Assembly (NCBI RefSeq): GCF_016616885.1
Contig: NZ_CP067102.1
Coordinates: forward strand, 6,042,501 to 6,106,500
Source: Bradyrhizobium diazoefficiens
Lineage (GTDB): Bacteria > Pseudomonadota > Alphaproteobacteria > Rhizobiales > Xanthobacteraceae
DNA: 64,000 nucleotides
Direction of reading: 5' to 3'
Shown piece by piece: positions 9,079-17,477 of this stretch. Below the pieces are notes generated by a model. That model had not been told where the DNA came from and searched no databases. It was given only the letters and a program-made list of their open reading frames with translations. Within the stretch, counting starts at the first letter, position 1, and each line of letters opens with the position of its first letter. The position numbers and the translations under genes are program-made.

Positions 9079-10230
9079 TCAGGCCTTGATCGGGGCGACG
9101 TCGATCCAGCGCCGCTCCTTCCAGCTCTTCAGCGCGCATTCGGCGAGCTGTACGCCCTTGACGCCTTCGAGCAGCGTGAACTTGTAGGGCGCATCCTCGT
9201 AGACGTGGCGAATGAACATCTCCCACTGCTCCTTGAAGCCGTTGTCGTAGGTGACGTTGTCGGGCAGCTTCTGCCAATCGCCGTAGAAATCGTGCAGCCG
9301 CTTCTCGTCGGGGTTCCAGACAGGACGCGGCGTCGCCTGCCGCGCCTGGATCATGCAGTCGGTAAGGCCTGCGACCGCCGAGCCGTGGGTGCCGTCGACC
9401 TGGAAGGTGACGAGGTCGTCGCGATAGACGCGGGTTACCCAGGACATGTTGATGTGCGCGATGACGCCACCCTCAAGCTGGAAGGTCGCGTAGGCGGAAT
9501 CATCCGCGGTCGCCTTGTACATCTTGCCCTGCTCGTCAAACCGCTCGGGAATGTCGGTGTTGCCGATGCAGACCACGCTCTGGACATTGCCGAAGAGATT
9601 GTCGAGCACGTAGCGCCAATGGCAGACCATATCGAGGATGATACCGCCGCCGTCCTCGTCGCGGTAGTTCCAGGATGGCCGCTGCGCCTCCTGCCAGCCG
9701 CCTTCGAACACCCAATAGCCGAACTCGCCGCGCACCGAAAGGATGCGGCCGAAGAAGCCGGAGTCGCGCAGGAAGGCGATCTTCTTCAAGCCGGGCAGGA
9801 ACAGCTTGTCCTGCACCGTGCCGTGCTTGACGCCCTTGGCATTGGCGAGCTTGACGACTTCAAGCGCCTCCTCGAAGTTCGTTGCGATCGGCTTCTCGCA
9901 ATAAACGTGCTTGCCGGCATTGATGGCCTGGGTCAGAAGGCCCGGCCGTGCTTGCGTGGTCGCGGCGTCGAAGAACATGGTGTCGTTGTTGTCGGCGAGC
10001 GCGGCGTCGAGGTCGGTGGTCCAGCGCGTGATGTTGAAGCGTTTTGCGAGCGCCTCGATCTTTTCGGCGCTGCGGCCGACCAGGATCGGGTCGGGCATGA
10101 CGCGATCGCCGTTCTTCAGGCGGACGCCGCCCTGGTCACGGATCGCCACGATCGAGCGGATCAGATGCTGGTTGAGCCCCATGCGGCCGGTGACGCCGTT
10201 CATGATGAGGCCGAGGCGTTGGGTGGTCAT
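9079..10230 (-). CDS. Gfo/Idh/MocA family oxidoreductase
   Basis: A 383-residue NAD(P)-dependent dehydrogenase. The N-terminal Rossmann domain is unusual in starting LGLIMNGVTGRMG rather than the usual GxGxxG. It is followed by the family CEKPIA motif near residue 105 (catalytic Lys region) and a C-terminal substrate domain containing DMVCHWRY (about 192-199), where the His is the usual catalytic candidate. Relatives oxidise inositols, sugars or sugar acids. Its start overlaps the stop of the upstream enolase-superfamily gene by four bases, indicating translational coupling. Confidence 0.88.
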   Translation of the reverse strand: MTTQRLGLIMNGVTGRMGLNQHLIRSIVAIRDQGGVRLKNGDRVMPDPILVGRSAEKIEALAKRFNITRWTTDLDAALADNNDTMFFDAATTQARPGLLTQAINAGKHVYCEKPIATNFEEALEVVKLANAKGVKHGTVQDKLFLPGLKKIAFLRDSGFFGRILSVRGEFGYWVFEGGWQEAQRPSWNYRDEDGGGIILDMVCHWRYVLDNLFGNVQSVVCIGNTDIPERFDEQGKMYKATADDSAYATFQLEGGVIAHINMSWVTRVYRDDLVTFQVDGTHGSAVAGLTDCMIQARQATPRPVWNPDEKRLHDFYGDWQKLPDNVTYDNGFKEQWEMFIRHVYEDAPYKFTLLEGVKGVQLAECALKSWKERRWIDVAPIKA

Positions 10231-11624
10231 GCCAATTGCTCCCTAGGTGATTTTGGCTGTTCGAGCGGACGAAGCGCCGACCAGTCCGGATGGACCGACG
10301 TCGCAAAGCCCGCAGCATGAAGCGATCCCGTCGGGAGATCGCCGTCGTGAATGGAAAGCCGGATGCCCTGCCCGGCATCGGCGTAGAGATCGGGATGCGC
10401 AGCCGCGAAGGCCTGCGCTTCAGCGGTCGGCGTCTCGCCAAAGCCATCGACATAGTGGTGGCCGTTGCGCTCGGCATGGCTGACGCCGATGAAGGCGCCG
10501 AGCGCGAGGTCCTGCTGCACGGCCAGGCCGGCCTGACAGGTGAGGTCCTCGCCGGTGACGAAGAATTTTTCGCCGCCCGCGCTCCATTTGGCGGCACGCG
10601 TCGCGTTGACGATGGACTTGTAGAGCCCCTTGCAAGACTTTGACGAGATACCGCGATAGCCGAGCGCCCGCGCCGCGGGAAACGCGTCATAGGAATCGTC
10701 GGCCTCGTCGATGATGAAACCGCGCGCGGCCAGCGCGCCGAGCGGGGACTGTCGCGTAATGTCGCGCGGCATCGGCTGTTCGATATAGAGCAAGCGCGAA
10801 GCGATCGACCGCAGCGCGGGCTCGCGATCGAGCCGGTCGATCAGCGCCTGCAACGCGGCCAGATCGGCATATTGCTCGTTGGCATCGAGCGTCACCTTGT
10901 AGTCGCGACCGAGCGTGTCGAGTTCTTTGCCGATGCGCGCCAGCCGCGTTGCGTCGGCAGCGGGATCGCCCGACAGCTTCAGCTTGAAGTAACTCGCACC
11001 GGCGTTCTCTCGTACATCGGCAACGCCGCCCTCGCCTTCAACGGTATCGTCGAGGCCGACGGTATGCCTGATGGCAACGCGCGGCAGCGGCTTGCGGCCG
11101 GCGAGAAACGTCGTGAGGTCCGCATCCTTCAGGTCTGGCGAAAGCCGCGCATCGATCCCGGCGATGTTGCCGGCCATGCCGTCGAAGAAGTTGGTCTCGG
11201 CTCCGCGCAGCAATGCGTCGAGGATCGCCTTGTCGATCTCGGCGGGGCCATAGGCTGCGGCAAGCGCCGGAATGTTCCTCTTCGCACACGTCGCGACCTG
11301 CGCGCCGATGCAGGAGGCATGCAGATCGAACGCCGTCTGGAATCCGGACCGTGCGAGATAAAGGCCACGCGCGATATGCAGCGAGTGGCGCAAGCCGTCA
11401 ACCGTCTGCGCCGGCGACAGCTCTGGCCGCTTGTCGAACCATTTTGGCACAAGCAGTTCGGCGCTGGCGCCAACGGCGGTTCCCCTGCCCTCGACCTCGA
11501 TCTCCACCCGCACGAACAGCTGCGGCGTCGCGTTGATGGTAACAGCGCCAAAGCGGAACGGCCGCGCGAAATGCACGGGACGCTCGAAGAATGAGATATC
11601 TCGCAGCTTCAGGCGCGGCGCCAT
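10227..11624 (-). CDS. Enolase-superfamily (mandelate racemase/muconate lactonizing type) enzyme
   Basis: A 465-residue enolase-superfamily protein. The barrel carries a KLKL segment near 223 (a KxK base motif), DANEQY near 250, YIEQPMP near 283 and IDEADD near 306 as metal-ligand candidates, then SSKSCKG near 330 as the opposing Lys. This pattern fits the muconate-lactonizing-enzyme subgroup better than the His-containing mandelate racemase subgroup. The reaction is abstraction of an alpha proton from a carboxylate, but the substrate is unknown. It begins 4 bp after the ABC ATPase stop and overlaps the next gene by 4 bp. Confidence 0.8.
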   Translation of the reverse strand: MAPRLKLRDISFFERPVHFARPFRFGAVTINATPQLFVRVEIEVEGRGTAVGASAELLVPKWFDKRPELSPAQTVDGLRHSLHIARGLYLARSGFQTAFDLHASCIGAQVATCAKRNIPALAAAYGPAEIDKAILDALLRGAETNFFDGMAGNIAGIDARLSPDLKDADLTTFLAGRKPLPRVAIRHTVGLDDTVEGEGGVADVRENAGASYFKLKLSGDPAADATRLARIGKELDTLGRDYKVTLDANEQYADLAALQALIDRLDREPALRSIASRLLYIEQPMPRDITRQSPLGALAARGFIIDEADDSYDAFPAARALGYRGISSKSCKGLYKSIVNATRAAKWSAGGEKFFVTGEDLTCQAGLAVQQDLALGAFIGVSHAERNGHHYVDGFGETPTAEAQAFAAAHPDLYADAGQGIRLSIHDGDLPTGSLHAAGFATSVHPDWSALRPLEQPKSPREQLA

Positions 11625-11628
11625 GGTC

Positions 11629-12477
11629 TTAGTCCAGCGAACCCTGCGAGAAGAAATGCTTGCGGATGCGTTGCACGAGTTCGGTGAAAACCGGATCGGC
11701 CATCACGTCGAGTGAGCGCGGGCGCGGCAGCGGCACGTCGTAGATCGCGGCGACCGCGCCGGGCCGCTCGGTCATCACCAGCACGCGGTCGGCCAGGAAC
11801 ACGGCCTCCGGAATCGAATGCGTGATCAACAGCACCGTCTTCCTGGTCTCGCGCTGAATCCGCATCAGCTCGACATTCATGCGCTCGCGTGTCAGCGCAT
11901 CGAGCGCGCCGAACGGCTCGTCCATCAGCATGATCCTGGGATCGTGCACCAGAGCGCGGCAGATCGAGGCGCGCTGCTGCATGCCGCCGGAGAGCTGCCA
12001 GGGCAGCTTCTTCTCGAATCCTTCGAGCCCGACCAGTTTGAGCAGCGCCTTGGCGCGGGCGAGATATTCGTCCCGCGGCAGCCGCTTCATGTCGATCGGC
12101 AGCATCACGTTGGACAGGATGTTGCGCCAGGGCAGCAGCAGCGCGTTCTGGAAGACGATGCCGACATTGCCGTGCGGCTTCGTCACCTTTTCGCCTTCGA
12201 CCAGCACCTCGCCTGAGGTCGGCGGCAGCAGACCCGAGATCAACTTGAGCAGCGTGGACTTGCCGCAGCCGGACGGGCCGACCACGACAAAGAACTCGCC
12301 GTCATTGATGTGGAAATCGAGCGGCCGCAGCGACGGCACGTCGCCGTCGCGCGTCCGGTAGGTTTTCGACACGCCGGATAGTGTGATGCCCGACGCATCG
12401 CCGGCAGCCCGGTCGCTCACCAGTCTCAGATGCGCGGCCGGTTGCACGGTTTCACTCACGACTGTCGCAGGTTTCAC
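11629..12477 (-). CDS. ABC transporter ATP-binding protein (SsuB/TauB type)
   Basis: A 282-residue cytoplasmic ATPase with Walker A GPSGCGKST near residue 72, the LSGGMQQR signature near 162 and Walker B IMLMDEPFGALD near 183, followed by the H-loop at TH near 217. This resembles ATPases of nitrate/sulfonate/taurine importers. The GTG start at 12477 overlaps the stop of the substrate-binding-protein gene by four bases. It energises the importer formed with the two genes upstream. Confidence 0.92.
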   Translation of the reverse strand: MKPATVVSETVQPAAHLRLVSDRAAGDASGITLSGVSKTYRTRDGDVPSLRPLDFHINDGEFFVVVGPSGCGKSTLLKLISGLLPPTSGEVLVEGEKVTKPHGNVGIVFQNALLLPWRNILSNVMLPIDMKRLPRDEYLARAKALLKLVGLEGFEKKLPWQLSGGMQQRASICRALVHDPRIMLMDEPFGALDALTRERMNVELMRIQRETRKTVLLITHSIPEAVFLADRVLVMTERPGAVAAIYDVPLPRPRSLDVMADPVFTELVQRIRKHFFSQGSLD

Positions 12478-13466
12478 GAGCCACTCTTCGGCAGGTAATC
12501 GTTGGTGTAGAAGGCCTTCGGGTTGTCTTTGGCCTTGGCATCGAGCCCGCCATATTCGACCATCAGGTTGACGCTATCAGTCATGTTCTGGTCGGTGACC
12601 TGGAACGGGCGCTTGCTCTTGGTCTCAGCCGTCCGGTACAGCGGAATGGTCAATTCAAAGCCCTGCGTCAGTGTGTCGATCTTGCCGCCCTTCGGGTTGG
12701 CATCGAGGATCGACTGCGCGGCCGCCTTCGGCTCCTTCTCGGCGGCTTCGACCGCCTTGGTCGTCGCCGACATGAAACGGCGGACGAGATCGGCATTGGC
12801 CTTCACATAGTCGGAGTTGGCGATGATGCCGGAGGAGACCATGTTGATGCCATAGTCGGCGAACTTGATTGGGTAGACGTCCTTGCCGGTGGCGTCCTTG
12901 ATCTTCATCGACTGGTCCATGACGTAGCCGAGCAGGAGATCAGCCTGGCCGTTGATGACGGCGTTGAGCTTGGTCTGGCCATCGCCGGCAACGGTGGTGA
13001 AATCGCTTTCCTTCAGGCCGGTCTTCTTCAGGAACAGCGGCCAGATCTGGGTCATGGAATCGGCCGGCGTGATCGCCACCGTCTTGCCCTTGATGTCTTC
13101 GGGCTTCCTGATGTTCTTGTCGACGAGGCCCATGGCGGACATCGGTGAGGTCTGCAGCAGAACGCCGGTCGCAATCACCGGCGCGCCCTTGATCGCGGCG
13201 CGCATCATGGTGGGAACGTCGACATAGCCGAAGTCGGCGGTCTTTGCGGCAACCGCCTGCGTGGTCGCAGCCGAGCCGCGGCCTTCCTGGATCTCGAGGT
13301 CGATGCCTTCGGCGGCGTAAATGCCCTTGGACTTGCCGTAATAGAACGGCGCGTGCTCGCCATAGACATACCAGTTCAGCATCAGCACGACCTTGTCGGC
13401 CGCCTGCGCCGGCGAAACCGCAAACGCCATCAGCGCCACAGACGCAGCCCCAATCCACCGCTTCAT
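12474..13466 (-). CDS. ABC transporter substrate-binding protein (NMT1/SsuA-like)
   Basis: A periplasmic binding protein of 330 residues with a Sec signal peptide ending at AQA near residue 22. The mature part begins with the NWYVYGEHAPFYYGKSKGIY pattern typical of NMT1/THI5-like receptors for pyrimidine precursors, sulfonates or related small organics. The ATG at 13466 has GGGAG seven bases upstream and is preferred over a GTG two codons earlier. The linked enzymes point to a sugar-derived or carboxylic ligand, but family membership alone does not identify it. Confidence 0.9.
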   Translation of the reverse strand: MKRWIGAASVALMAFAVSPAQAADKVVLMLNWYVYGEHAPFYYGKSKGIYAAEGIDLEIQEGRGSAATTQAVAAKTADFGYVDVPTMMRAAIKGAPVIATGVLLQTSPMSAMGLVDKNIRKPEDIKGKTVAITPADSMTQIWPLFLKKTGLKESDFTTVAGDGQTKLNAVINGQADLLLGYVMDQSMKIKDATGKDVYPIKFADYGINMVSSGIIANSDYVKANADLVRRFMSATTKAVEAAEKEPKAAAQSILDANPKGGKIDTLTQGFELTIPLYRTAETKSKRPFQVTDQNMTDSVNLMVEYGGLDAKAKDNPKAFYTNDYLPKSGS

Positions 13467-13517
13467 CGTCACTCTCCCTTGTCGTTATGTTTCGGCCGTT
13501 GTTGGCCGTTGCTTAAA

Positions 13518-14327
13518 TTAAGAAGCGAAAATCACGTCCTCGCGCTGACTGACGTGCCAGGGAATGACCAGCTTCTCGATCCGGTCGACGATCCAGAACA
13601 GGATGACGCCGAGCAGCGCGAGGATGACGAGGGCTGCGAACATGGTCGGCAGGTCGAACGTGCCGATCGAGCGCTGCATCACGTAGCCGATGCCGGAATT
13701 GGAGCCGACAAACTCGCCGACGACGGCACCGACCACGGCGAGCGTCACCGAGACCTTGAGGCCGGAAAAGATCGCCGGCAGTGCATGCGGCAGGTTCACC
13801 GCGCAAAACACCTGGAAGCGGCTGCCCTGCATGGCGCGGGCGAGATCGACCATGTCAGGATCGACCGACTTGAAGCCCTGCACCGCCGAGACGACCACCG
13901 GGAAGAAGCCGAGCAGGAACGCCGAGATCACTTTAGGAATAATGCCGAAGCCGAACCAGACCACGAACAAAGGCGCGATCGCGATCTTCGGCACCGATTG
14001 GGAGAACACCAGCAGCGGATAGACATAGCTCTCCACCGTCTTCGAGCCCGCGATCAGCATGGCGACGGGAATGCCGAACAGCGCCGACAGCAGGAAGCCG
14101 CAGACGGTCGCATAGGTGGTCGGCCAGCACTGGCGCAGCAGCTCGGGCCAATCCGAGCGGAGCACGGCGACGACATCGGCGGGCGACGGGATCTGGTAGG
14201 CGGGAATCCTGAACAGCCGGATCGCGAGATCCCAGGCCACGACGATGAAAACCAGGAACAGAAACGGCCGCACCCAGGCCGCATTCAGCATCTTGGACAC
14301 CGCACTCTGCGGCTTCAGCTCAGCCAC
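13518..14327 (-). CDS. ABC transporter permease (SsuC/TauC type)
   Basis: A 269-residue inner-membrane permease with about six hydrophobic segments and an EAA-type loop (GFKSVDPDMVDLARAMQG) near residues 150-170 that contacts the ATPase. The start is GTG with a GGGAGTGAG region in front. It is the first gene of the seven-gene operon, so the operon promoter should lie in the ~300 bp between it and the tetR-type gene. Its first hydrophobic segment begins near residue 18. Confidence 0.9.
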   Translation of the reverse strand: MAELKPQSAVSKMLNAAWVRPFLFLVFIVVAWDLAIRLFRIPAYQIPSPADVVAVLRSDWPELLRQCWPTTYATVCGFLLSALFGIPVAMLIAGSKTVESYVYPLLVFSQSVPKIAIAPLFVVWFGFGIIPKVISAFLLGFFPVVVSAVQGFKSVDPDMVDLARAMQGSRFQVFCAVNLPHALPAIFSGLKVSVTLAVVGAVVGEFVGSNSGIGYVMQRSIGTFDLPTMFAALVILALLGVILFWIVDRIEKLVIPWHVSQREDVIFAS

Positions 14328-14644
14328 GCCTCACTCCCGGTCGTCTTTTTCGTTTCCGGGAGAAATTAACCCGTTGGATAAATACTGTCTAGAGGTTTCC
14401 CTGTGACGTTTTGCGCCGGTTCCGGGGGCCGAAGTCGTGCGCGAAGGGGTATCGCATGGTTGATGGCAGGACCGTCGCGCCACCCACAGTGTCATTCCCG
14501 CGAAAGCGGGGAATCCAGTACGCCGCGGCTTCTCCTCACCTCACCAGCGTCTCTGGAATACTGGATCGCCCGCTTTCGCGGGCAATGACGGCGGAGATTG
14601 AGGAAACGGCGGACGATCCGTCGACCAACGCGCGGACCGCCCCG
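14328..14644. other. Operon promoter region with palindromic repeat
   Basis: The gap between the ABC permease start and the TetR gene stop. It contains a long palindromic repeat (14491-14591) on the TetR side. The ~100 bp next to the permease, including an AT-rich taaatactgtctaga tract, is where the operon promoter should lie. No perfect operator dyad was found. Confidence 0.5.
14491..14591. repeat. Palindromic intergenic repeat, family A copy 1
   Basis: An imperfect inverted repeat of about 100 bp. It opens with gtcattcccgcgaaagcggg and closes with the complement, around a loop containing cgccgcggcttctc. A second copy with the same arms and the same loop start lies at 41077-41178. It resembles the long REP/RPE-like elements scattered between genes in rhizobial genomes. 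Confidence 0.8.
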
Positions 14645-15355
14645 CTACACCGTCTGCGCCACCGCAGCGCGCGACATCGGCGCCTTGGCGATCTCGAACA
14701 ACGCGGCCGATTGCCCCGTCAGCGCGGCGAGCACGAGGCCGACTATGTGCGCAAGTCGCTCGTCCTTGGCCTTTTTGTCCAGCAGGTCGCGGCCGAAGAT
14801 CACACTCAGCGTGGCCGAGTTCGAGAGATAGAAGAAGCAGAGGCCCGCGATCGAGATATAGAGCTGCACCGGATCGACCGCGACCTGGAAATCGCCACTC
14901 TCGACACCGCGCCGCACCACGGTGCGGATCATCTCGACGAAGGGCGAGTGCATCGACTTGACCTTGGTCGAGCGCTTGAGGTGCTTTGCGCGCGCGAGGT
15001 TCTCGGTCTGGAGCAGCGACAGGAACTCGGGGTTGCGCAGGAAGTAACCCCAGGTGAACTCGATCAGCCGCTTGATGGCCTCGGGCGGATCGAGATGTTC
15101 GAGATCGAGCCCCCGCTCCTCGCTGCGGATCTTGTCATAGGCGCCTTCCAGCACCGCGAGATAGAGGTCGTCCTTGTTGCCGACGTGGTAGTACAGCATG
15201 CGCTTGTTGGCGCCGGCGTTGGCGGCAATGCGGTCGACGCGCGCACCGGCGAGCCCGTGAGCGGAAAACTCCTGCTTGGCAGCCTCGAGAATGCGCAGCC
15301 GCATCCCTTCGGGATCGCGCTGCCATTTCAGAGTTCGCTTTGCCTTTGTCGCCAA
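14645..15355 (-). CDS. TetR/AcrR family transcriptional regulator
   Basis: A 236-residue regulator. The N-terminal helix-turn-helix (about 18-65) includes ILEAAKQEFSAHGLAGARVDRIA and the typical KRMLYYHVGNKDDLY. The helical C-terminal domain presumably binds an effector. The frame opens with TTG and no clear ribosome binding site, so the exact start is uncertain. It lies upstream of the seven-gene operon and reads the same way; control of that operon is inferred from position. A palindromic repeat separates it from the VOC gene upstream. Confidence 0.85.
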   Translation of the reverse strand: MATKAKRTLKWQRDPEGMRLRILEAAKQEFSAHGLAGARVDRIAANAGANKRMLYYHVGNKDDLYLAVLEGAYDKIRSEERGLDLEHLDPPEAIKRLIEFTWGYFLRNPEFLSLLQTENLARAKHLKRSTKVKSMHSPFVEMIRTVVRRGVESGDFQVAVDPVQLYISIAGLCFFYLSNSATLSVIFGRDLLDKKAKDERLAHIVGLVLAALTGQSAALFEIAKAPMSRAAVAQTV

Positions 15356-15403
15356 ACCGGGTGCTCGCTGGGTGCTTACCGTATGCCATGTATCACGCCT
15401 CCG

Positions 15404-15491
15404 CCGTCATTGCGAGGAGCGAAGCGACGAAGCAATCCAGACTGCTACCGCGGAGGGATTCTGGATTGCTTCGTTGCGCTCGCAATGTCGG
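15404..15491. repeat. Palindromic intergenic repeat, family B copy 1
   Basis: A hairpin-forming element with arms ccgtcattgcga...gaagcaatccag and ctggattgcttcg...cgcaatg. A longer second copy lies at 32999-33115. It falls between the VOC gene stop and the TetR gene start. Confidence 0.8.
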
Positions 15492-15507
15492 AGGAGAGAA
15501 CGGCGTC

Positions 15508-16356
15508 CTAGTCCACCGGCTTCGGCGAGCGCTCCAGCAGCACCGTCTGGATCCCGCAGGTGCCGTTTCGCACGGTCATGATCCGCGTGCCCGGCTTGCG
15601 GCCGTTGCGCACTTCGGTGACGTCCAAGCCGGCGCCGAGCATGCGGGCGCGGGTGGCTTCGATGTCGGCGACGCGCCAGCTCAGGCCCCAGAGACGGTCG
15701 TGCCGGGAATCCCCGCCCGCGACGGGGCGGCGCACCACTTCGACGATGAGATCGCCGCAGCGGAAGAACATCAGCTGACCCCAGTCGTGGTGCGAGCGGT
15801 CGAGTGCCAGATCGAGCCCGAGCCGCGCCCCATAGAGCGCGGCGGCGCGATCGGAATCCTCGGTCGTGATCACGACATGGTCGAGCCCGTCGATCGGCGC
15901 GACGTCGGTCGCAACCGACTTCGGACGCTCCTCAGCAAGCTCGAGGAAGAACATGCGCACGCCGCGCGTCAGCTCGGTGGCGGCCCGCGTGCGCTTCCAG
16001 TGCAGGGCCGTGCCGGTCGCGGCGTCGCTGCTCTCGACCTCGGCGACGGGATCCGGCTTCAGCGCAACCCGGTCCAGCCGCCGGTGCATCTTGCTCATGT
16101 CTGCGACACGAAAGCACAGGCTGGCGAGCACGCCCTCCTGGTCGTCGAGCAGCGCACGCATCCGGTCAGCGGTCGCGGTAAAGCCGCTCGGTGCCATCAA
16201 TTCGATGGTCATGTTGTCGAGGGTGAACAGCACGCGGTCGGCGCCCTCGCCGGAATTCTGCCAGGCCGGCGCGCGCCCCAGAAGCGTCTGATAGGCCGCC
16301 TTGGCCGCACCGATATCCTTGACCAGAGCGACGATGTGATCGAGGCCGGTGATCAT
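15508..16356 (-). CDS. VOC (glyoxalase/dioxygenase fold) family protein
   Basis: A 282-residue protein with two vicinal-oxygen-chelate modules. The first begins GLDHIVALVKD at residue 4 and the second GLDHVVITTED near 155, with a Glu-containing strand (DLIVEVVRR) near 205 as a possible metal ligand. VOC proteins include glyoxalases, ring-cleavage dioxygenases and isomerases. The ATG at 16356 has AGGGGAAG just upstream and is chosen over an upstream in-frame start. It lies on the same strand as the TetR gene and operon, but the function is not assignable. Confidence 0.85.
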   Translation of the reverse strand: MITGLDHIVALVKDIGAAKAAYQTLLGRAPAWQNSGEGADRVLFTLDNMTIELMAPSGFTATADRMRALLDDQEGVLASLCFRVADMSKMHRRLDRVALKPDPVAEVESSDAATGTALHWKRTRAATELTRGVRMFFLELAEERPKSVATDVAPIDGLDHVVITTEDSDRAAALYGARLGLDLALDRSHHDWGQLMFFRCGDLIVEVVRRPVAGGDSRHDRLWGLSWRVADIEATRARMLGAGLDVTEVRNGRKPGTRIMTVRNGTCGIQTVLLERSPKPVD

Positions 16357-16565
16357 GCTTCCCCTTTTTTGATCGACCTGGAACCTTGGGCCGAAAAACG
16401 GCATTTGTCCGGACTTGGCATTACCCGGTGATGGTCGTATTCCGGCCCCATGCTGACCTCAAGCACATCGGGGCGGTTTTGCGAATATTTTCAGCGTCCC
16501 AGACGCGGAACCGGTGTTAGAGTAATCTCGCCGGCCGGGACCACCAAGCGCATCACGGACAAGCA

Positions 16566-17459
16566 ATGCAGGCTCTCTTTATCGGACAGACTTATATCGA
16601 CGTCGTCTTCATCACCGACCACATGCCGACCGGCGACGAAAAGCACGTGGCCTCCGACTACGCGGTCTCTTTCGGCGGCAACGCGGTCACGGCGGCGTTC
16701 TGCTGCGCCAAGCTCGGCATCGTGCCCGACCTGATCGCCACCGCGGCCAATGACTGGCTGGGGCGTATGTTCCAGGACATGTGTGCGAAATATGCGATCT
16801 CGCTGCACGGGCGGAAGGTGAACCAGTCCTCGCTCTCCTTCATCATGCCGAAGGACGGCAAGCGCGCCATCGTGCGCTGCCGCGACGACGAGCACATCCA
16901 CCCCTTTCCGATGCTCAATCTCGGCGGCTGCCGCGCGCTGCATGTCGACGGCCACCAGCCCGATGCCGCGATCCACTATGCCAAGGTCTGCCGCGAAGCC
17001 GGCATCCTGACCTCGCTCGACGGCGGCGGTCTGCGCACCAACACGCACGAGCTGCTGGAGTTCATCGACGTTGCGATCGTCGCCGAGCGGCTGTGCGAGC
17101 AGATGGATCTGACGCCGGAGAAAATGCTCGATTATCTCAAGGGCCGCGGCTGCAAGATCGGCGGCATCACCATGGGTGAGAAGGGCCTGCTCTGGTACGA
17201 CGAAACTGGGACGGTCCAGGTGATGCCGGCGATGCCGATCCCGCGCGAGCGCGTGATCGACACCAACGGCGCCGGCGACGTCTTCCACGGCGCCTATGTC
17301 TATTCCTACCTCGCCCATCCCGGCAAAAGCTGGCGCGAGCATTTTGATTTTGCCCGCGCCGCCTCGACCTTCAAGATCCAGCGCCTCGGCAACGAGGCCG
17401 GCCTGCCGACCCTTGTCGACATCGCCAAAGTCAGGCACGAGTTCGAGGTCAAGGTCTAG
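16566..17459 (+). CDS. PfkB-family sugar kinase
   Basis: A 297-residue ribokinase-fold kinase. The N-terminal part has the substrate-side FGGNAVTAAFCCAKLG motif near 38, and the C-terminal PfkB signature is DTNGAGDVFHGAY (about 234-246), with the catalytic Asp at its GAGD. It phosphorylates a sugar or sugar-like alcohol with ATP. It is followed 18 bp later by a ribokinase-like gene, so the two are probably co-transcribed. Only a weak ribosome binding site precedes the ATG. The substrate is unknown. Confidence 0.9.
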   Translation: MQALFIGQTYIDVVFITDHMPTGDEKHVASDYAVSFGGNAVTAAFCCAKLGIVPDLIATAANDWLGRMFQDMCAKYAISLHGRKVNQSSLSFIMPKDGKRAIVRCRDDEHIHPFPMLNLGGCRALHVDGHQPDAAIHYAKVCREAGILTSLDGGGLRTNTHELLEFIDVAIVAERLCEQMDLTPEKMLDYLKGRGCKIGGITMGEKGLLWYDETGTVQVMPAMPIPRERVIDTNGAGDVFHGAYVYSYLAHPGKSWREHFDFARAASTFKIQRLGNEAGLPTLVDIAKVRHEFEVKV

Positions 17460-17477
17460 ACTTCGAAGGGGTCTTTC

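Noticed and set aside
13353..14369. 338-codon plus-strand frame opposite the ABC permease
   Set aside because: Antisense frame of a clear transporter gene; composition (His, Arg, Asp, Glu repeats) is typical of shadow frames.
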